The position numbers and the translations under genes were made by a program. The notes beneath the pieces are model-generated. The model saw only the letters and a list, made by a program, of their open reading frames with translations. It ran no database searches and was not told the origin of the DNA. This document shows positions 45,290 through 57,364 of a DNA stretch of 64,000 nt, piece by piece (positions within the stretch are counted from its first letter, which is position 1; every line of letters starts with the position of its first letter). The stretch is taken from assembly GCA_002007465.1 (NCBI GenBank), contig LNAC01000036.1, positions 6,790,021 to 6,854,020 on the forward strand, given 5' to 3'. The stretch comes from Ailurus styani. Lineage: Eukaryota; Chordata; Mammalia; Carnivora; Ailuridae.

Positions 45290-46775
45290 TGGGGGTGAAA
45301 AGATTTTTCTGTGGGAAAACATCAGGAACTTAAATGTGGAAAAAATGGAATATCAAAATGACCACATAAAAATGTAAAACTTGTACATTAAAAAAAAGCA
45401 AGCTTCACCAGCAGACTGGGAAAAATATTTACCTCTTATAACAGATATTGCACAGAGAACATGAACAGTTAATACACAGAATACAAATGCCCTTAAGAAG
45501 AGATACGAAAGAGTTTTATATTACTAATAATCAAAGACATGTAAACTAAAACAAGAATCTATTTTTTTGTCTATCAAATTAACAAAGATTAAAAAATATT
45601 CTAATGCCCAGGGGTACTAAAGAGACACAGGGAAGGAAGTAGTTTTATGCTCTGCTGTTGGGGTAGAAAATAGTACAATCCAACTGGTCTTAAAATTCAA
45701 ACATAACTATTTCATGCCTAGGTATTTCTTTTTTTTTTTAAGATTTATTTATTTCACAGTGGGAGAGAGATCACAAGGAGGCAGAGAGGCAGGCAGAGAG
45801 AGAGGGGGAAGCAGGCTCCCTGCTGAGCAGAGAGCCCGATGCGGGCCTGGATCCCAGGACCCTGAGATCATGACTTGAGCTGAAAGCAGAGGCTTTAACC
45901 CACTGAGCCACCCAGGCGCCTGGTATTTCTTTTAATGAAAAAATCCTAAGTGTATGAAGAGACTTAACTACTAACATATCATTGTTTAACCCAAAACTGA
46001 AAAATATCTAAATGTTCAATAATTGGGCATTACATAAATTACGTTGCATCTATATAGTGGAATGAGAAAGTCCTTAAAAATGCTGTGGAAGATTCTTTAA
46101 TGACATGGGAAAATTAGCATGATATAATAAAGAAAAGTTACAAAATGGTATGTACAGCATAACTCCATTCTTATCAAAATAATATATAATATGTATATGC
46201 AAAGAAAAATGACCCAAAGGTTAACAGTTGTCTCTGAGCATTCAACATTTTGGGGGTTTTAGTTGACTTTGTGCTTCCCCAACTCCTGCTCCTCAACCCC
46301 CCCGCCTCCCAATTTTCTAGAATATGTATGTCTTATTTTTTAGTAAGAAAAAAGAGTAATTTAAAAATTCATCAAGATGGTATTTTTGCCTCCTAATTTG
46401 GCAAAGATTACTTCAAAAGACAATACACAGTATTGGTAAGATTTTGGGGTGAGCATGCACAAAATGTATGCTGCTGGGGTAGTATAAATTGCTACACATG
46501 GCATCGTTGTAAACTTGGCAACACAAATCAAAATCCTTAAAAACAGAGGAAGTTGTTTCACTTCTAGGGATTAAAGAAATCCTCAGAATGGACGCAAAAG
46601 ATGCCTATTTAAACTCGAACGTCCATTTTTAAGTACACGGTTAAATAAATTACATATATGAGACAATACTATGTATTAAACATCACAACACAGGGTACTC
46701 ATTGACATAGGTCAGTATATTAAGGGCAGAACAGTAAATATTATATCCCATACAATACTGCTTTAATATGAAAAC
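45290..46775 (+). mobile_element. Old L1-type (L1M/HAL1-like) relics
   Basis: Phrases CAGACTGGGAAAAATATTTA, GGTATGTACAGCATAACTCC and GCAAAGATTACTTCAAAAGA follow old L1/HAL1 order; two pieces are likely (to about 46260 and from about 46340). Confidence 0.55.
45733..45921 (-). mobile_element. CAN SINE, very young-looking
   Basis: Flanks GGTATTTCTTTT on both sides; body differs from 43860-44043 at only a handful of sites. Confidence 0.95.
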
Positions 46776-46784
46776 GTATTGTGT

Positions 46785-47210
46785 ACGTTTCCTAGGGCTA
46801 CCATGACAAATCATCACAAACGAGGTGGCTTAAGACAATGGAAATTTATTCTCCCACAATTCAGGCCAGAAGTCCAAAATCAAGGTGTTGGCCAGGTTGC
46901 TTCCTTCTGGACACTCTGAAGGAGAATCTGTTCCACGCTGCTCTCCTAGCTTCTGGTGGTTGCCGACAATCGTTGGTGTTCCTCAGCTATCTCTAGATCA
47001 CTCCGATCTCTGCTTGTTGGCTCATGACCTTCTTCCCTTTGTCTGGGTGTCCTCTCCTGTTCTTATCAGGAATCAGTCCCTGGGTTTACGGCCCCCCCTC
47101 ACCTAGTAAAACTGCCTCTTGACTAGTTACATCTGCCAGGACCCTATTTCCAAATAAGGTCACATTCTGAGGTTCTGGGTTGACATAAATTTTTGGACGA
47201 CACGATTCAC
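46785..47210 (-). mobile_element. MaLR (MLT1-type) LTR relic
   Basis: TTCCTAGGGCTACCATGACA, GGTGGCTTAAGACAATGGAA and ACCCTATTTCCAAATAAGGT are the reverse-complement MLT1 landmarks. Solo LTR, no coding content. Confidence 0.85.
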
Positions 47211-47399
47211 CCCACTACTTGTATATAACATACATATAAAAACATTGGGTATCTATATGAACAGTATTTATCCCAGGGTGGGTTTATGGTAATTTAAATA
47301 TTTTTTTCTTTGTGCTTTTCTGCATTCTAAAATAAACAGCTTATGTACTGGAGTTGTATTTACGTAGAGATTAAGTTCTAAATTTGTTGTAGAAGATGA

Positions 47400-50300
47400 A
47401 CATTACTCGTGATCGAAAATCACTCTCCCTCCTATAGCTCACAAAACACAGAATCCATCGTTGTACATAGCACATCTTCTTTCAGAAACATCTAACATAG
47501 CCAAATCTTCCTCTCGCACTGGTACAGGTGACTGTTCCTCTGGGTGAGCACTAGACAGAGCTGGCTTGTGTTTATATGCTACATTGTACAAAAAAGAAAA
47601 AAAAAAGGTTTTCTAAGCACGGAAGTATAGGTAAACGGGCTGCAAGTTAAGTGAGTGTATGACGAGACTCTACTGTCCTACTTTTCTAATTAGGGGAAAA
47701 CGAAATTTCTTTCATGTTTACAAAAATGCTAAAAACAATAGTGATGAGTTAGGAAAGACACTTAAGACCAAGGGGAAAAATAATTACTGATATCCAAAAT
47801 GTACTCCTTTACAAGGTTTGGTACATCTCTGAGTCTTTCTGGACATTTTTAAAGGTCAGGGGAAGAAAACTTAAGGAAATAATGATATTGTGGATATAAT
47901 TATAGCTAACTTCGGTCTTTTAAAAATTCTTCCAAGGTACACTTTCCTTTTAGAGATTCAGACTAGGATTTCTTTCACAACTGGATTAAGATAAATTATA
48001 GATAAAAGTCAATTAAAAAAAGGGAGTGTTGTCATGTACAGAGGCTGACATCATGGGTAGTCAAAGAATATGTTTAATAAAAAATAATTAAACTTCCATT
48101 TGCTCTATAGAACATCATAGAAAGTAATTTAATAAATTACAAATGACTTTTTAAGACGTTTGCTCAACTACAGAAAGCAAATTCAGACTACACAAAACAC
48201 AACTGGTAAATATTGCAAATGTCCAAAAGAAAAATTGGACTAAGACTTGAATCATGAAACCTGAAACAAGGGCTATAAATACAAGGCAATAACAGCTATA
48301 ATTCTTTTAGTAACTACCAACACATACTTGGATATCCTTTTAACTGCAACTTTAGTATTATGTAATTCTACTGGTTTTTTTTCCTTATAACCCTTATCTT
48401 TACACAACCATATTTGCATTTTTTTAAGCTGACAGGTGGACAACTTTTCCCCAATCAATACTAAATAGAAGTGTCTTGAAACCCAAGAGAAAGTTTAACG
48501 TTAGTATTAGCCTTAATGCTTTGAAAACTGCAATTGCCTTATTACATACAAAGAGAATCACTAAGATGTTAACCAAATTCATCTGATCATAATTAGGAAA
48601 ATACTTTATCTCATAAATTTGATATAAATTAGCTTTTTAGTGACAAGATCTAGGGCTTTTTTTTCCCTTTTTTTTTTTTTAATTGGGGAAAGAAAGGAAT
48701 GAAGATTATGTGGATGGAACTAGAGGGAAAGAGGGGAAATATGGATGGTGTTGAAATACCCCACCGGCAAACTAAGTTAACTGTGTTTGAAAAACTTTGG
48801 CTATCTCATAGGTGTATTCTAGTTAAACAAAAGTGCAATACTGCAAAGGGAAGATACTAAATATGTAATATATCATTTTCATGACGAAGAATTACTACCC
48901 ACTTCTCCTGGATGGGCATTATAGTGACTATTGCTAAGACATTGCATAAAGAACTATCAATTCAAAGTACTATTTGGGGAAAAATACAAAAATCAATACA
49001 ATCTCGATGGAACTTATATGATTTTGTAAATACATGTAACACTGTCTCTCTAATGAGGGATTAGTTATCTTACATACAGAAACATAATTTACTGGTAAAG
49101 ATCTGGGAAAATCCAATATAATTGCTGGATTCATGACAAAACAACAGAGTTCTACCAAAATGTACTGAGTTATTTTTTTCTGTGGGAGAGAAATGGGGTA
49201 CTTTCCCCCCCTAAATTTAGCCCCTTGCAAACTTTATCACTGACTTATTCAAGTACCAAAAAAATGCTAACTAACATCTTTCTCTCCTTAGGATGTAAAT
49301 GGTATTTTGTGTCCAATTCAGTTCTAATTGTTTTAAATGTACATGAAGGTGATCCTTGACCTCTCCATCTTGTTGGAATTAATAGCAGCTTTAGCAGGAG
49401 AAACTGTATCACAAATCAAATATCAGACAAATTTTACATGATAAAGGGTTCTAAGAAATTGATCAGAAGCCTTGGGCTTCATTTTTATGGTTTACGGGTA
49501 TAACTTGTATATATTTTTTTGAGATCATTCAAAGTGCATATTCAAAATGGGCCAACTCGGTATATTTAATATAAACTGATAACCCAACACTGATTCTGGG
49601 CAACATTTAGTCTGCTTATACCTAGCAACTCAAAAGAAAAAATGAATTTAGACTATTCTGCATATTACTTTATCACTATGATCTGTTAATGTTGGAATAG
49701 TTCCATGACATAAAACACAAAGAGAAATCTACACGAATAAAACAAACCAACGATTTCTTTTACATGAAGTATGCTCTGTGGAAAGATCTTCTCAGTGGTA
49801 TTTCATGAGTTTGGCTTTTCTGAACCCTGGAGACAGACATTACTCATCGGAGACATAATGATTTCTTAGAAGAGGCCAAACTTTGAAAAAGTAAAACTAA
49901 GTATGTCTAGAGGGTGCCAAAGTCCCATGACACAGGACTCTTGTATGACTTAATTTTACTGATATCAGAGTTAAGCTCAGCAAAAAGCAAGTCAGATTTC
50001 TTGCCAGATTAACATGATATATAGGATGCGTTTAAAAAACCCCTGAAAACAAGTATAGAATTAGAAACGAATGTAAACTTCCTAAACTAACTCAGCTGAG
50101 GTAACAGGTAGCCAGTTAAATTGGCTGATTGGGAAACTTATTTCTTCTTTAAAACACACTTGTACCTGAATTGGAAACGTCAGCAGTGCATCACGACACG
50201 AGAGCATTTTCATGGAATTAAAGCAGTGGATGGTGATGTAGACTCTACAGCTTTCATGACATTCATTAGCTGCCCAAATTATTGCTGAGTTTTGATCTGT

Positions 50301-50688
50301 AAATTATAGGTGTCAAGGAGGCTGTAAAACTATATTCAAATTAAATCAGTAAATATGCATCAAGTATGCTGTGTTCTCTGCAAATATATTAAATATACAA
50401 CTCTCATGGAGCATAATTTTCATAAAATTAACCCCCAACAAAATTATAATGCCTTTTTGTTGTAATTTTACACCTTTATGTATTTGATAGTACATACGAG
50501 TTCAGAAACTTATGGATCTTAAGAAATATTACATGCAAAACGTCTCTGAAAGCAGTTTGCACTTCTAAACAAATAACTGAAATGTTCGGTCAGTAAGTTA
50601 TTGATGCACTCAACACTGGGGTATTTACAATTCATAATTAAAGAAAAAAAATCCAAAATCAGTTCATAATTTAAGTGCAGTCTGGGAG
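47400..50688 (-). other. CHD9: CHD9 3' UTR (inferred, distal end uncertain)
   Basis: This 3.3-kb AT-rich stretch follows the CHD9 stop codon. I see no SINE, L1 or LTR insertion in it, while the flanks on both sides are dense with them. That is what a long 3' UTR under constraint looks like. Candidate ATTAAA signals on the minus strand occur near 48130 and 49565; a strong AATAAA near the left end was not found, so the cleavage site and exact left limit are open. Confidence 0.5.
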
Positions 50689-51564
50689 TCAGTCTTCGTT
50701 GCTAGAATCTGAATCCTCGGACGACGACGACGTACTGTCAGATCCAGATGAAGCATCCGCTTTCTCTGAACCCTCATCTGTGCTGTTCTCGTTGAGAGGA
50801 CTTGCTTCAGTTCCCCCTTTGTCTTCCTGATCTCTAACTCTGGAATCTTCCTCCTTTACTTCCTGGGACTTAGACGAGCCTAAGTCACTGTTTTTGTTTT
50901 TCTGTACGTCAAAAGTATTGGACTGGGACAAAGTTGGCATGTGGAGATTAAGGCCTGGAGTGAGCAGCATCCCTGGATAGAGTATATTAGATAGCAGTAG
51001 TGGGTTAAGAGCTAACGGGTTGGCAGCTGCAGCTGTACTTAATGCAGCAGTAGAGGACGTGGAAGGAGAACTCGACATGGAGTTTTCTCCCCCGTTCTCT
51101 GAATTTTGACTCTCTGTCCTTTCTTTTTTTCCTTCTAGCTCCTTCGAGTCATTTCCCTTTTTCTCTTCAGTTCCAGATTCAGTAGGCTTTGTCAGGAGTC
51201 CTCCCATGCCCAGCAGATTTGGTAAGCCAGTCATTCCTGACAGCAGCATGGGGAACATGGCGGCCACGTTTTTAGCGTCTCCTCCAGGAGAAAGGCCGGC
51301 AGGCATTCCCATCAGCCCTGCGGTTACTTGCAGAGACTGCAAGTTTTGTAGGTTTTGTTGTAAGGCCTGAAGGGTTGTGAGATCCACACCTGGAAGTAAT
51401 CCGTTGGCTAACAGAGGATTGCCTGACACGCTGGTGGCAGTTGCTGCCGCCGCCACTGTGGCCTTGGCAATTCCACTTTTAGGCCGTCGCCCCCGTCTGC
51501 TGACTTCCTCTCTCACAACAGGACCGGTGAGAATACGCTCATACATACTCTCTGGAAGAAATCC
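50689..51564 (-). CDS. CHD9: CHD9 terminal coding exon (C terminus and stop)
   Basis: The acceptor is a long T run plus CAG at 51566-51565. The exon reads GFLPESMYERILTGPVVREE, then VSRRGRRPKSGIAK and a poly-Ala/Thr stretch, the QALQQNLQNLQSLQ helix, and Leu/Met/Gly-rich segments (FPMLLSGMTGLPNLLGMGGL, LNPLLLSNILYPGMLLTPGL). A charged region (KEEDSRVRDQEDKGG) follows, then the acidic serine tail ending DSDSSNED and stop TGA at 50689-50691; 291 codons before the stop. RGRRPKS is a second AT-hook-like motif. No frameshift or internal stop. The first Met (51546) is internal, so the true exon starts at 51564. Confidence 0.96.
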   Translation of the reverse strand, partial: GFLPESMYERILTGPVVREEVSRRGRRPKSGIAKATVAAAATATSVSGNPLLANGLLPGVDLTTLQALQQNLQNLQSLQVTAGLMGMPAGLSPGGDAKNVAAMFPMLLSGMTGLPNLLGMGGLLTKPTESGTEEKKGNDSKELEGKKERTESQNSENGGENSMSSSPSTSSTAALSTAAAANPLALNPLLLSNILYPGMLLTPGLNLHMPTLSQSNTFDVQKNKNSDLGSSKSQEVKEEDSRVRDQEDKGGTEASPLNENSTDEGSEKADASSGSDSTSSSSEDSDSSNED

Positions 51565-52339
51565 CTGAAAAAAAAAAAATCAGTAACAACAGCTACACTA
51601 GAATAAAATCAATAGCTATCCCATTAAAATTGGTAATTATTCATAAACTTTGTACTGATAGAACGTAATCAATTATGAAAGAGATAGCCTCATTTCATAT
51701 TGTAAGTAGTGGTGTGAAATATTTCTTCCGCTTCTCATTTTTTCACCAGGTAAGAAAGCAGGAAGAGGCTTCCAGCTTTCTACCACACTGTGAGGCATAC
51801 ATGTGTAGAAGAGCTCTAGAGAACAGAAGGTCCAAAGACATTTTCTCATGAGGTTACTTCCACACCCTTACATGTTTCACATCATCAATCACGCTAAACG
51901 ACTAACGAAGCGCCCCTCATCCAAGCTAGAAGAACAGTAAGGAAAGAACAGAGAAAGTAAGTGAAAGGTTAAGATTACAATGAGATGCTTCATGTGAATC
52001 TTTGTCACTTTGGGAAGAAGGGAGGCAAACAGAGCCATGCTGAAAAAGATAGTCAGGTGATTCTGCCATGACTTTCTGGGCTCAGAACTCCTGAAAGGGG
52101 TAGGAGTTGTAGAACCTCTAGGCCAGCACTGTCCAACAGAAATACAATGTAAGCCACATACGTAATTTTAAATTTTCTAGCAGCTGCATTAAAAAACAGT
52201 AAAATAGAAAAGATGATGTTAACTTTAGTAATATAGTCTAACATAATTAAACCAAAATATTACCATCTCAACATGTAATCTATGAAAATAAAGATATTTT
52301 CTATTTTTTCCAAACTTAATCTTCAAAATCCCAAACCAG

Positions 52340-52775
52340 GGTTGGGGGGATGGGCACAATGGGTGAAAGGGAGTAGAAGACATGGGCTCCAGTTACGGAA
52401 TAAATAAGTCATGGGGATAATTTTTAAAATTAATTAAATTAAGGGGGGGACGGGGCAGAGGGAGTAGAAGAACCCTAAGCAGGCTCCACAACCAGCGCAA
52501 AGCCTGAAGCAGGGCTTGATCTCATGACCCTGGAATCATGACCTGAGCCCAAATCAAGAGTTGGCTGCTTAACTGACTGAGCCACCCAGGTGCCCCAAGT
52601 CACGGGAATAAAAAGTACAGTACAGGTAACATAATCAGTGATGCTGTGATAGTGCTGCATGGTGACAGGTAGTAGCTATACTTGTGGACAGCACAGCATA
52701 AAGTATAGACTTGTCAAATCACTGTGCTGTACACCTGAAACTAATGTAACATTGTGTGTCAACTATACTCAAAAA
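52340..52775 (+). mobile_element. L1 3' UTR split by a SINE (CHD9 intron)
   Basis: GGGCTCCAGTTACGGAATAA before and GTAGCTATACTTGTGGACAG then GTACACCTGAAACTAATGTA after the SINE. Confidence 0.85.
52425..52596 (-). mobile_element. CAN SINE inside L1
   Basis: Flanks AAGTCATGGGGATAA (52408-52422) and AAGTCACGGGAATAA (52597-52611). Confidence 0.92.
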
Positions 52776-52897
52776 AACCCCCAAATCCCCCAGTGTTTTA
52801 CACTTATTGCACATCCTAATTCAGGCAGCCACATGTGTCTAGTGCCTACCATTTGTGACCACTCTGCAGAGCAGTTTCAATACTTTTTCTTTTTTTT

Positions 52898-52988
52898 AAG
52901 GAGGCTCCATGCCCAACGTGGGACTTGAACTCACGAGCCTGAGGCTAAGAGTCGCATCATCTACTGACTGAGCCAGCCAGGTGCCCCA
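52898..52988 (-). mobile_element. CAN SINE head fragment
   Basis: Reverse reading gives GGGGCACCTGGCTGGCTCAG, then a tRNA-like box B (GTTCAAGTCCC-type). Only the tRNA-related half is present. Confidence 0.75.
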
Positions 52989-53770
52989 GACGGCAGTCTC
53001 AAAGATTCTCATGGTACTATTTTAAATTTTGTTTTGAATTGATCAACTTACTTGTTTTCTTCCCAAAAGCACTAGGGTTCACCGCAGAAAACAACAAAAA
53101 AATACAAGGGAAAAAAAAATCATCCGTAATTTCACCAGAGAAAAAACCCTTGCTAACATTTTAGGATGTGTATTTCATTTTTCCCTTGTGCATATATGCA
53201 GATTCTACAATTCTACCCACTTCTGTTTCTAAAAATAAATAGAATCATAATGAACATAGTTTTATAGCCTGCCCTTTTCATTTGGACACTTGTAGAAATA
53301 ATAGCTATTCTTTATTCAGCACTTACCACATGGTCAGGCTTTGCTTTTCCGAGGGCTTAATTACTACTCCATTTAACATACTGTGACCTTTTCCTCCCTT
53401 GTCATTAGATGTTCTTCTAAGATACAATTTTTGCCAGTTGTACAGTTTTCCAATATATGGATGGACCATTAATATATTCCCAATTTTTTACGACTATACT
53501 ATGATGAATATCTTTATATATTTCTTTCCCCCAAAGATTAACATCTTTGGTTAATCTTTGTGGCCTTGCTCAAAGAGTTATCTTAGAGGTTAAAATAAAA
53601 ACGGATCAGTATATATTGATCCTGCATTCTAACTCAACAAACATCTGAGAAATCTGTAATGTGTACTGCAAAATAAAAACTGTGAACTAAAACACTGGTG
53701 CATGTTTACACAATATTATTAATTCTTAACTTAAAATTTCATCTCTGATATAATTAAATGGCAGCTAATT

Positions 53771-54160
53771 TTCTTTTTTAATTTGAGTATAGTTGACACC
53801 CAATGTTATATTAGTTTCAGGTATATAGCTTAGTGATTTGACAGGTTTATACAGGATGCTGCGTTCCCACAAGTGTAGCTACTATCTGTCCTGTTAGATC
53901 GCTAGTCAATACCACTGCCTGTAGTCCTTATGCTCTGCCTTCTATTCCCGTGACTTATTCATTCCATAACTGCAAGGCTGTACGGCTGTACCTCTCTTTC
54001 CCCTTCATCCATTTTGCCCACCTCCCCACCCACCTCCCCTCTGGCAACCATCAGTTTATTCTCTGTATTTAGAGATCGGACTATGCTTTTTATTTGTTTT
54101 TGGTTTTAGATTCCACTTATGAGTGAAATCATATGGTAGCTGTCTTTCTCAGTCTGACTA
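53771..54160 (-). mobile_element. L1 3' UTR fragment next to CHD9 BRK exon
   Basis: AGTATAGTTGACACCCAATG, CACCCACCTCCCCTCTGGCA and CCACTTATGAGTGAAATCAT are reversed L1 landmarks. Flanks AAATGGCAGCTAATTTT / AAATGGCATCTGATTTTT mark the insertion, ending about 40 bp from the exon donor at 54215. Confidence 0.85.
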
Positions 54161-54215
54161 AATGGCATCTGATTTTTAAGATGATATGTGATTTAGTATT
54201 TATGAAATTACTCAC

Positions 54216-54320
54216 AGACTGCTTAACAACATCTCCCCATTCAGGAGCTACTCCATATTCTGAATTTTCTTTCAGGAATCTACATAAATCTTTCAAAGGG
54301 GGAGCAAATGCACCTCCAAC
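54216..54320 (-). CDS. CHD9: CHD9 exon, rest of second BRK domain
   Basis: A 105-nt, 35-codon exon: [20 protein letters not shown] then [15 protein letters not shown]. It completes the second BRK domain (compare MAPPMKDLPRWLEENPEF of CHD7). The acceptor is CATTTACAG at 54322-54321; the donor is CAGTCT then GTGAGT at 54215. Phase 0 on both sides, so skipping the exon would keep the frame while breaking the domain. An L1 3' fragment ends about 40 bp past the donor. Confidence 0.95.
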
Positions 54321-54595
54321 CTGTAAATGAAAAACACTGTTAGACACTCACAAACATTATTAAATAAAAAGACATGTCTTGCTTTTATTCTGTGCTATAC
54401 AGAGTTTAAGACCCATGTGTTTCTTGAATTACCTTTGACGATCTCCACTATATTAAAAAGGACTAACACAAGCCAAAGGCACTGCTTATATACCATACAG
54501 ACATGTGGTCATGTAAATTTTGAATGCTTTAAGTGACTAAAATAGTAAAATGAATAACCAGTGTTTCTTGTGCACTTGCTATAAGGGATGGGCAA

Positions 54596-54800
54596 TATAG
54601 CCCAGTTATGAGCATGTGCCCTCTGGAATCAGGCTTACCAGCTATTGGAACTGGGGCAAATCAGTAAATCCCTTTGAACCTTCATTTTCTGATCTATAAA
54701 AAGGGGATTACAACACTTCCCTCATAGGGTTTTATGAGGATAAAAATGAAACAATTCAAGTGTCTTAGCATAGCATCTGGTATGTAACAAACAAGAAGTC
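54596..54800 (+). mobile_element. MIR SINE
   Basis: GGAATCAGGCTTACCAGCTA then CATAGGGTTTTATGAGGATA, the MIR core and tail. Confidence 0.78.
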
Positions 54801-54814
54801 GTTCTTATTATTAT

Positions 54815-54990
54815 ATGCCAAGTATCATGCTAAGGACTTTAAGTATGTAAATTAATTTCACTTCTCACTATATCCTTTGAGACAGTATTCTTTCTGTTTT
54901 TCAAATGAAGGAATTAAGCCTCAGAGAAGTTACATAAGTCGACTAAAGCCAGCTAGAAAGCGTTGGGGCCAGCTTTCAAACTCAGGTCTC
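54815..54990 (-). mobile_element. MIR SINE, reverse
   Basis: ATGCTAAGGACTTTAAGTAT, then TTCAAATGAAGGAATTAAGC and CAGAGAAGTTACATAAGT. Confidence 0.75.
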
Positions 54991-55328
54991 ATAAACTCCT
55001 GTTCTTACCTATTATGTAAATTAAAACACCGATATATAAAAATAAACACACCTTTTGAATGTGAACAGTGATAAAGCCAACCAATCACAATATGAAAAAA
55101 TTTAAAAACTACATATAATAATTAGTAGGAAATTAAAACAAAATACTTTGAAACTTAAATGATTTGGATCTACCAACTTAATGTTCCTTTGGTGTCTAAA
55201 GATAATTCCTCTTTCCATACCTCTCTAAATGTGTACTATCTCTTGATAGAATACAGACAGGATTTTAATATGGTTATACTACCTAGAAGTTACAGGTATC
55301 TATAGTTATAATACCTTGAGTATTCTTT

Positions 55329-55530
55329 TTTTTTTTTTAAGATTTTATTTTTATTTATTTATTTCACAGAGGGAGAGAGATCACAAGGAGGCAGAGAGGC
55401 AGGCGGGCGGGGGGGGGAAGCAGGCTCCCCGCTGAGCAGGGAGCCCGATGCAGGCCTCGATCCCAGGACCCTGAGATCATGACCTGCGCCGAAGGCACAG
55501 GCTTTAACCCACTGAGCCACCCAGGCGCCC
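55329..55530 (-). mobile_element. CAN SINE, young subfamily
   Basis: Flanks GAGTATTCTTT at 55318-55328 and 55531-55541; contains a G9 run at about 55410. Confidence 0.93.
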
Positions 55531-55541
55531 GAGTATTCTTT

Positions 55542-56550
55542 AATATTTTCTATAGTCTTTACTTAGTTTCCATTGCCTTCTCCTTTTTGTTACCCCCTTT
55601 ACTAAGCTCCAGTTTAAGTGGAAGCCCTCTGGTTGTGTATGGGGATTCAGCAGGTAGATTCTTCTCAATCCTTAATTCTATGCACTAGAGACTCAGAACA
55701 ATAAATAATACAAATTAAGGGAAATGAACAGGCTCCTTGTCAGGTTATAACAATTAAAGATAAAATTAGGAGTGTTTAACATCTAATAAGTAAAAATACA
55801 AAATTGTTCCATTTCCTTAAAACTGGCTAAGACTAGTTTATTCCTTTCCAGTAATGCTAACTTTTGTTATAAGATGAAGTGCTAAGATTTGTAACACCAT
55901 CTATATAAGCACAAAATTAAGTAAAATGCTACTAAAATGTCATCTTGTTTTTTCCCTAATCTCCCTATCACATCATTTTAAAGTACTAACAAAAGCTGAA
56001 TAAACTCTATAAAACTGGGGAAAAATCAGTATTAATTTTAATGAGCTGGTACACATAACAATATTAAAACAACTATTAAGGTAATTTGATTTGTGAGTGA
56101 AGGAACTCAATGAGAAATTTGCTGTTCTTACTCCAAGGCCATCTTTTTCTTTTTTATTTATTTTGTTGCATGTTTATCTGCATAAAAAAACAATATAAAA
56201 ATATCAGAGGTATAAGCCTACAAAAGGGTGTCGTAAGTGTTCTATCATTTACTTTCGAGGGAAAGGAGACATCTACCAATCCATGAACAAAAACAATTTG
56301 GGGAAACAAATGTTGAGCCACATATGGTTTAGAAACAGAATTTGGAAAAAACTGGACTCTTACCATTCATCAGTGAAAAAGATAAACATAGCAGTGCCTT
56401 TATTCTATAAGGTACCTTTGTTTAAGACATTTTATTTTCATCTGTCAGAAAATTATGTAAGAGGCTGATTTAAAGGAACAAGATACTTAATGGCCATCTG
56501 ATCAGAAATTACAGTGATAAAAATGTAAATCTATGATGGACTGATGAGAA
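55542..56550. other. CHD9 intron, no recognised element
   Basis: AT-rich, short random ORFs only. Confidence 0.45.
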
Positions 56551-56559
56551 TGGTGGCTC

Positions 56560-56775
56560 TCTCATCAGTTTCTCACCCTCTGTAGCGTGGGCATTGTGAG
56601 GGACTGTCCTATGTACTGCAGAACGTTAGCAGCATCCTGGCCTCTACCTGCTGGATGCCAATAGCATCCTTCCCCTGCCTGCCACCAACCCAAACCCTAC
56701 CTCCCCACCTCCCAAGTTGGGGCCTCCAGACATTGCCAAATGTCCCTGCAAGACAAAACTGCCCCATGGGCAGTG
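56560..56775 (-). mobile_element. MER5A (hAT-Charlie) relic
   Basis: GTTAGCAGCATCCTGGCCTC and CCAGACATTGCCAAATGTCC, the same family as 36785-37012. Confidence 0.82.
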
Positions 56776-56996
56776 TCACATAGCTTACGTGCAAATGTGT
56801 CAAGTGACCTGTTTTATTCCATGGCTTAGCCAAAGATGTGGGAATTGAAATTAGATTGCGTAAAATTACAGTCCATGTCTTTCCCCACAAATATGCTAGT
56901 TTTAACCCACTCCAGGTCTGTTAGAACACACGCATAATGAAGTAGTGTTCTAACGATTTCTTAAATATAAAGGATTAACAATAAATAAATACATAC

Positions 56997-57125
56997 CTTC
57001 CTGGCATTTCTTCTGTTAATCAGCTGAACACGTTCGTCTCCAGTAAGACTGTTAACATCAAGTTTATTAGGGTTTCTGCAACGATGCCTTTTTTGTTTGG
57101 GCCTCCCTTCATGGAGCTGCATTCT
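56997..57125 (-). CDS. CHD9: CHD9 exon, linker and start of second BRK domain
   Basis: The 129-nt exon encodes [20 protein letters not shown], then [23 protein letters not shown]. The basic [16 protein letters not shown] segment is conserved between CHD7 and CHD9, and [13 protein letters not shown] opens the second BRK domain. The acceptor is GTGTTTTAG at 57127-57126; the donor is AGGAAG then GTATGT at 56996. Phase 0 on both sides. A second AG lies two bases into the exon but would lose the frame. Confidence 0.94.
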
Positions 57126-57364
57126 CTAAAACACAGAACCAAAGAAACAGCTTTAAAGTCTTTACTTGTGCAAATAGTACAAAAGAGCTGACCCAAGAAA
57201 TTTAATTCTATAATATTGAAAATACATACATATAATACATATTATATATTGAAGATACACATATCTTAATATATTTTACCTTCAGTATATAATATATATT
57301 AAAGAATTTACCCTTTAGTTACACTTTAAAAATACTTAAACTTTAAATATTTTAATATTTAATA

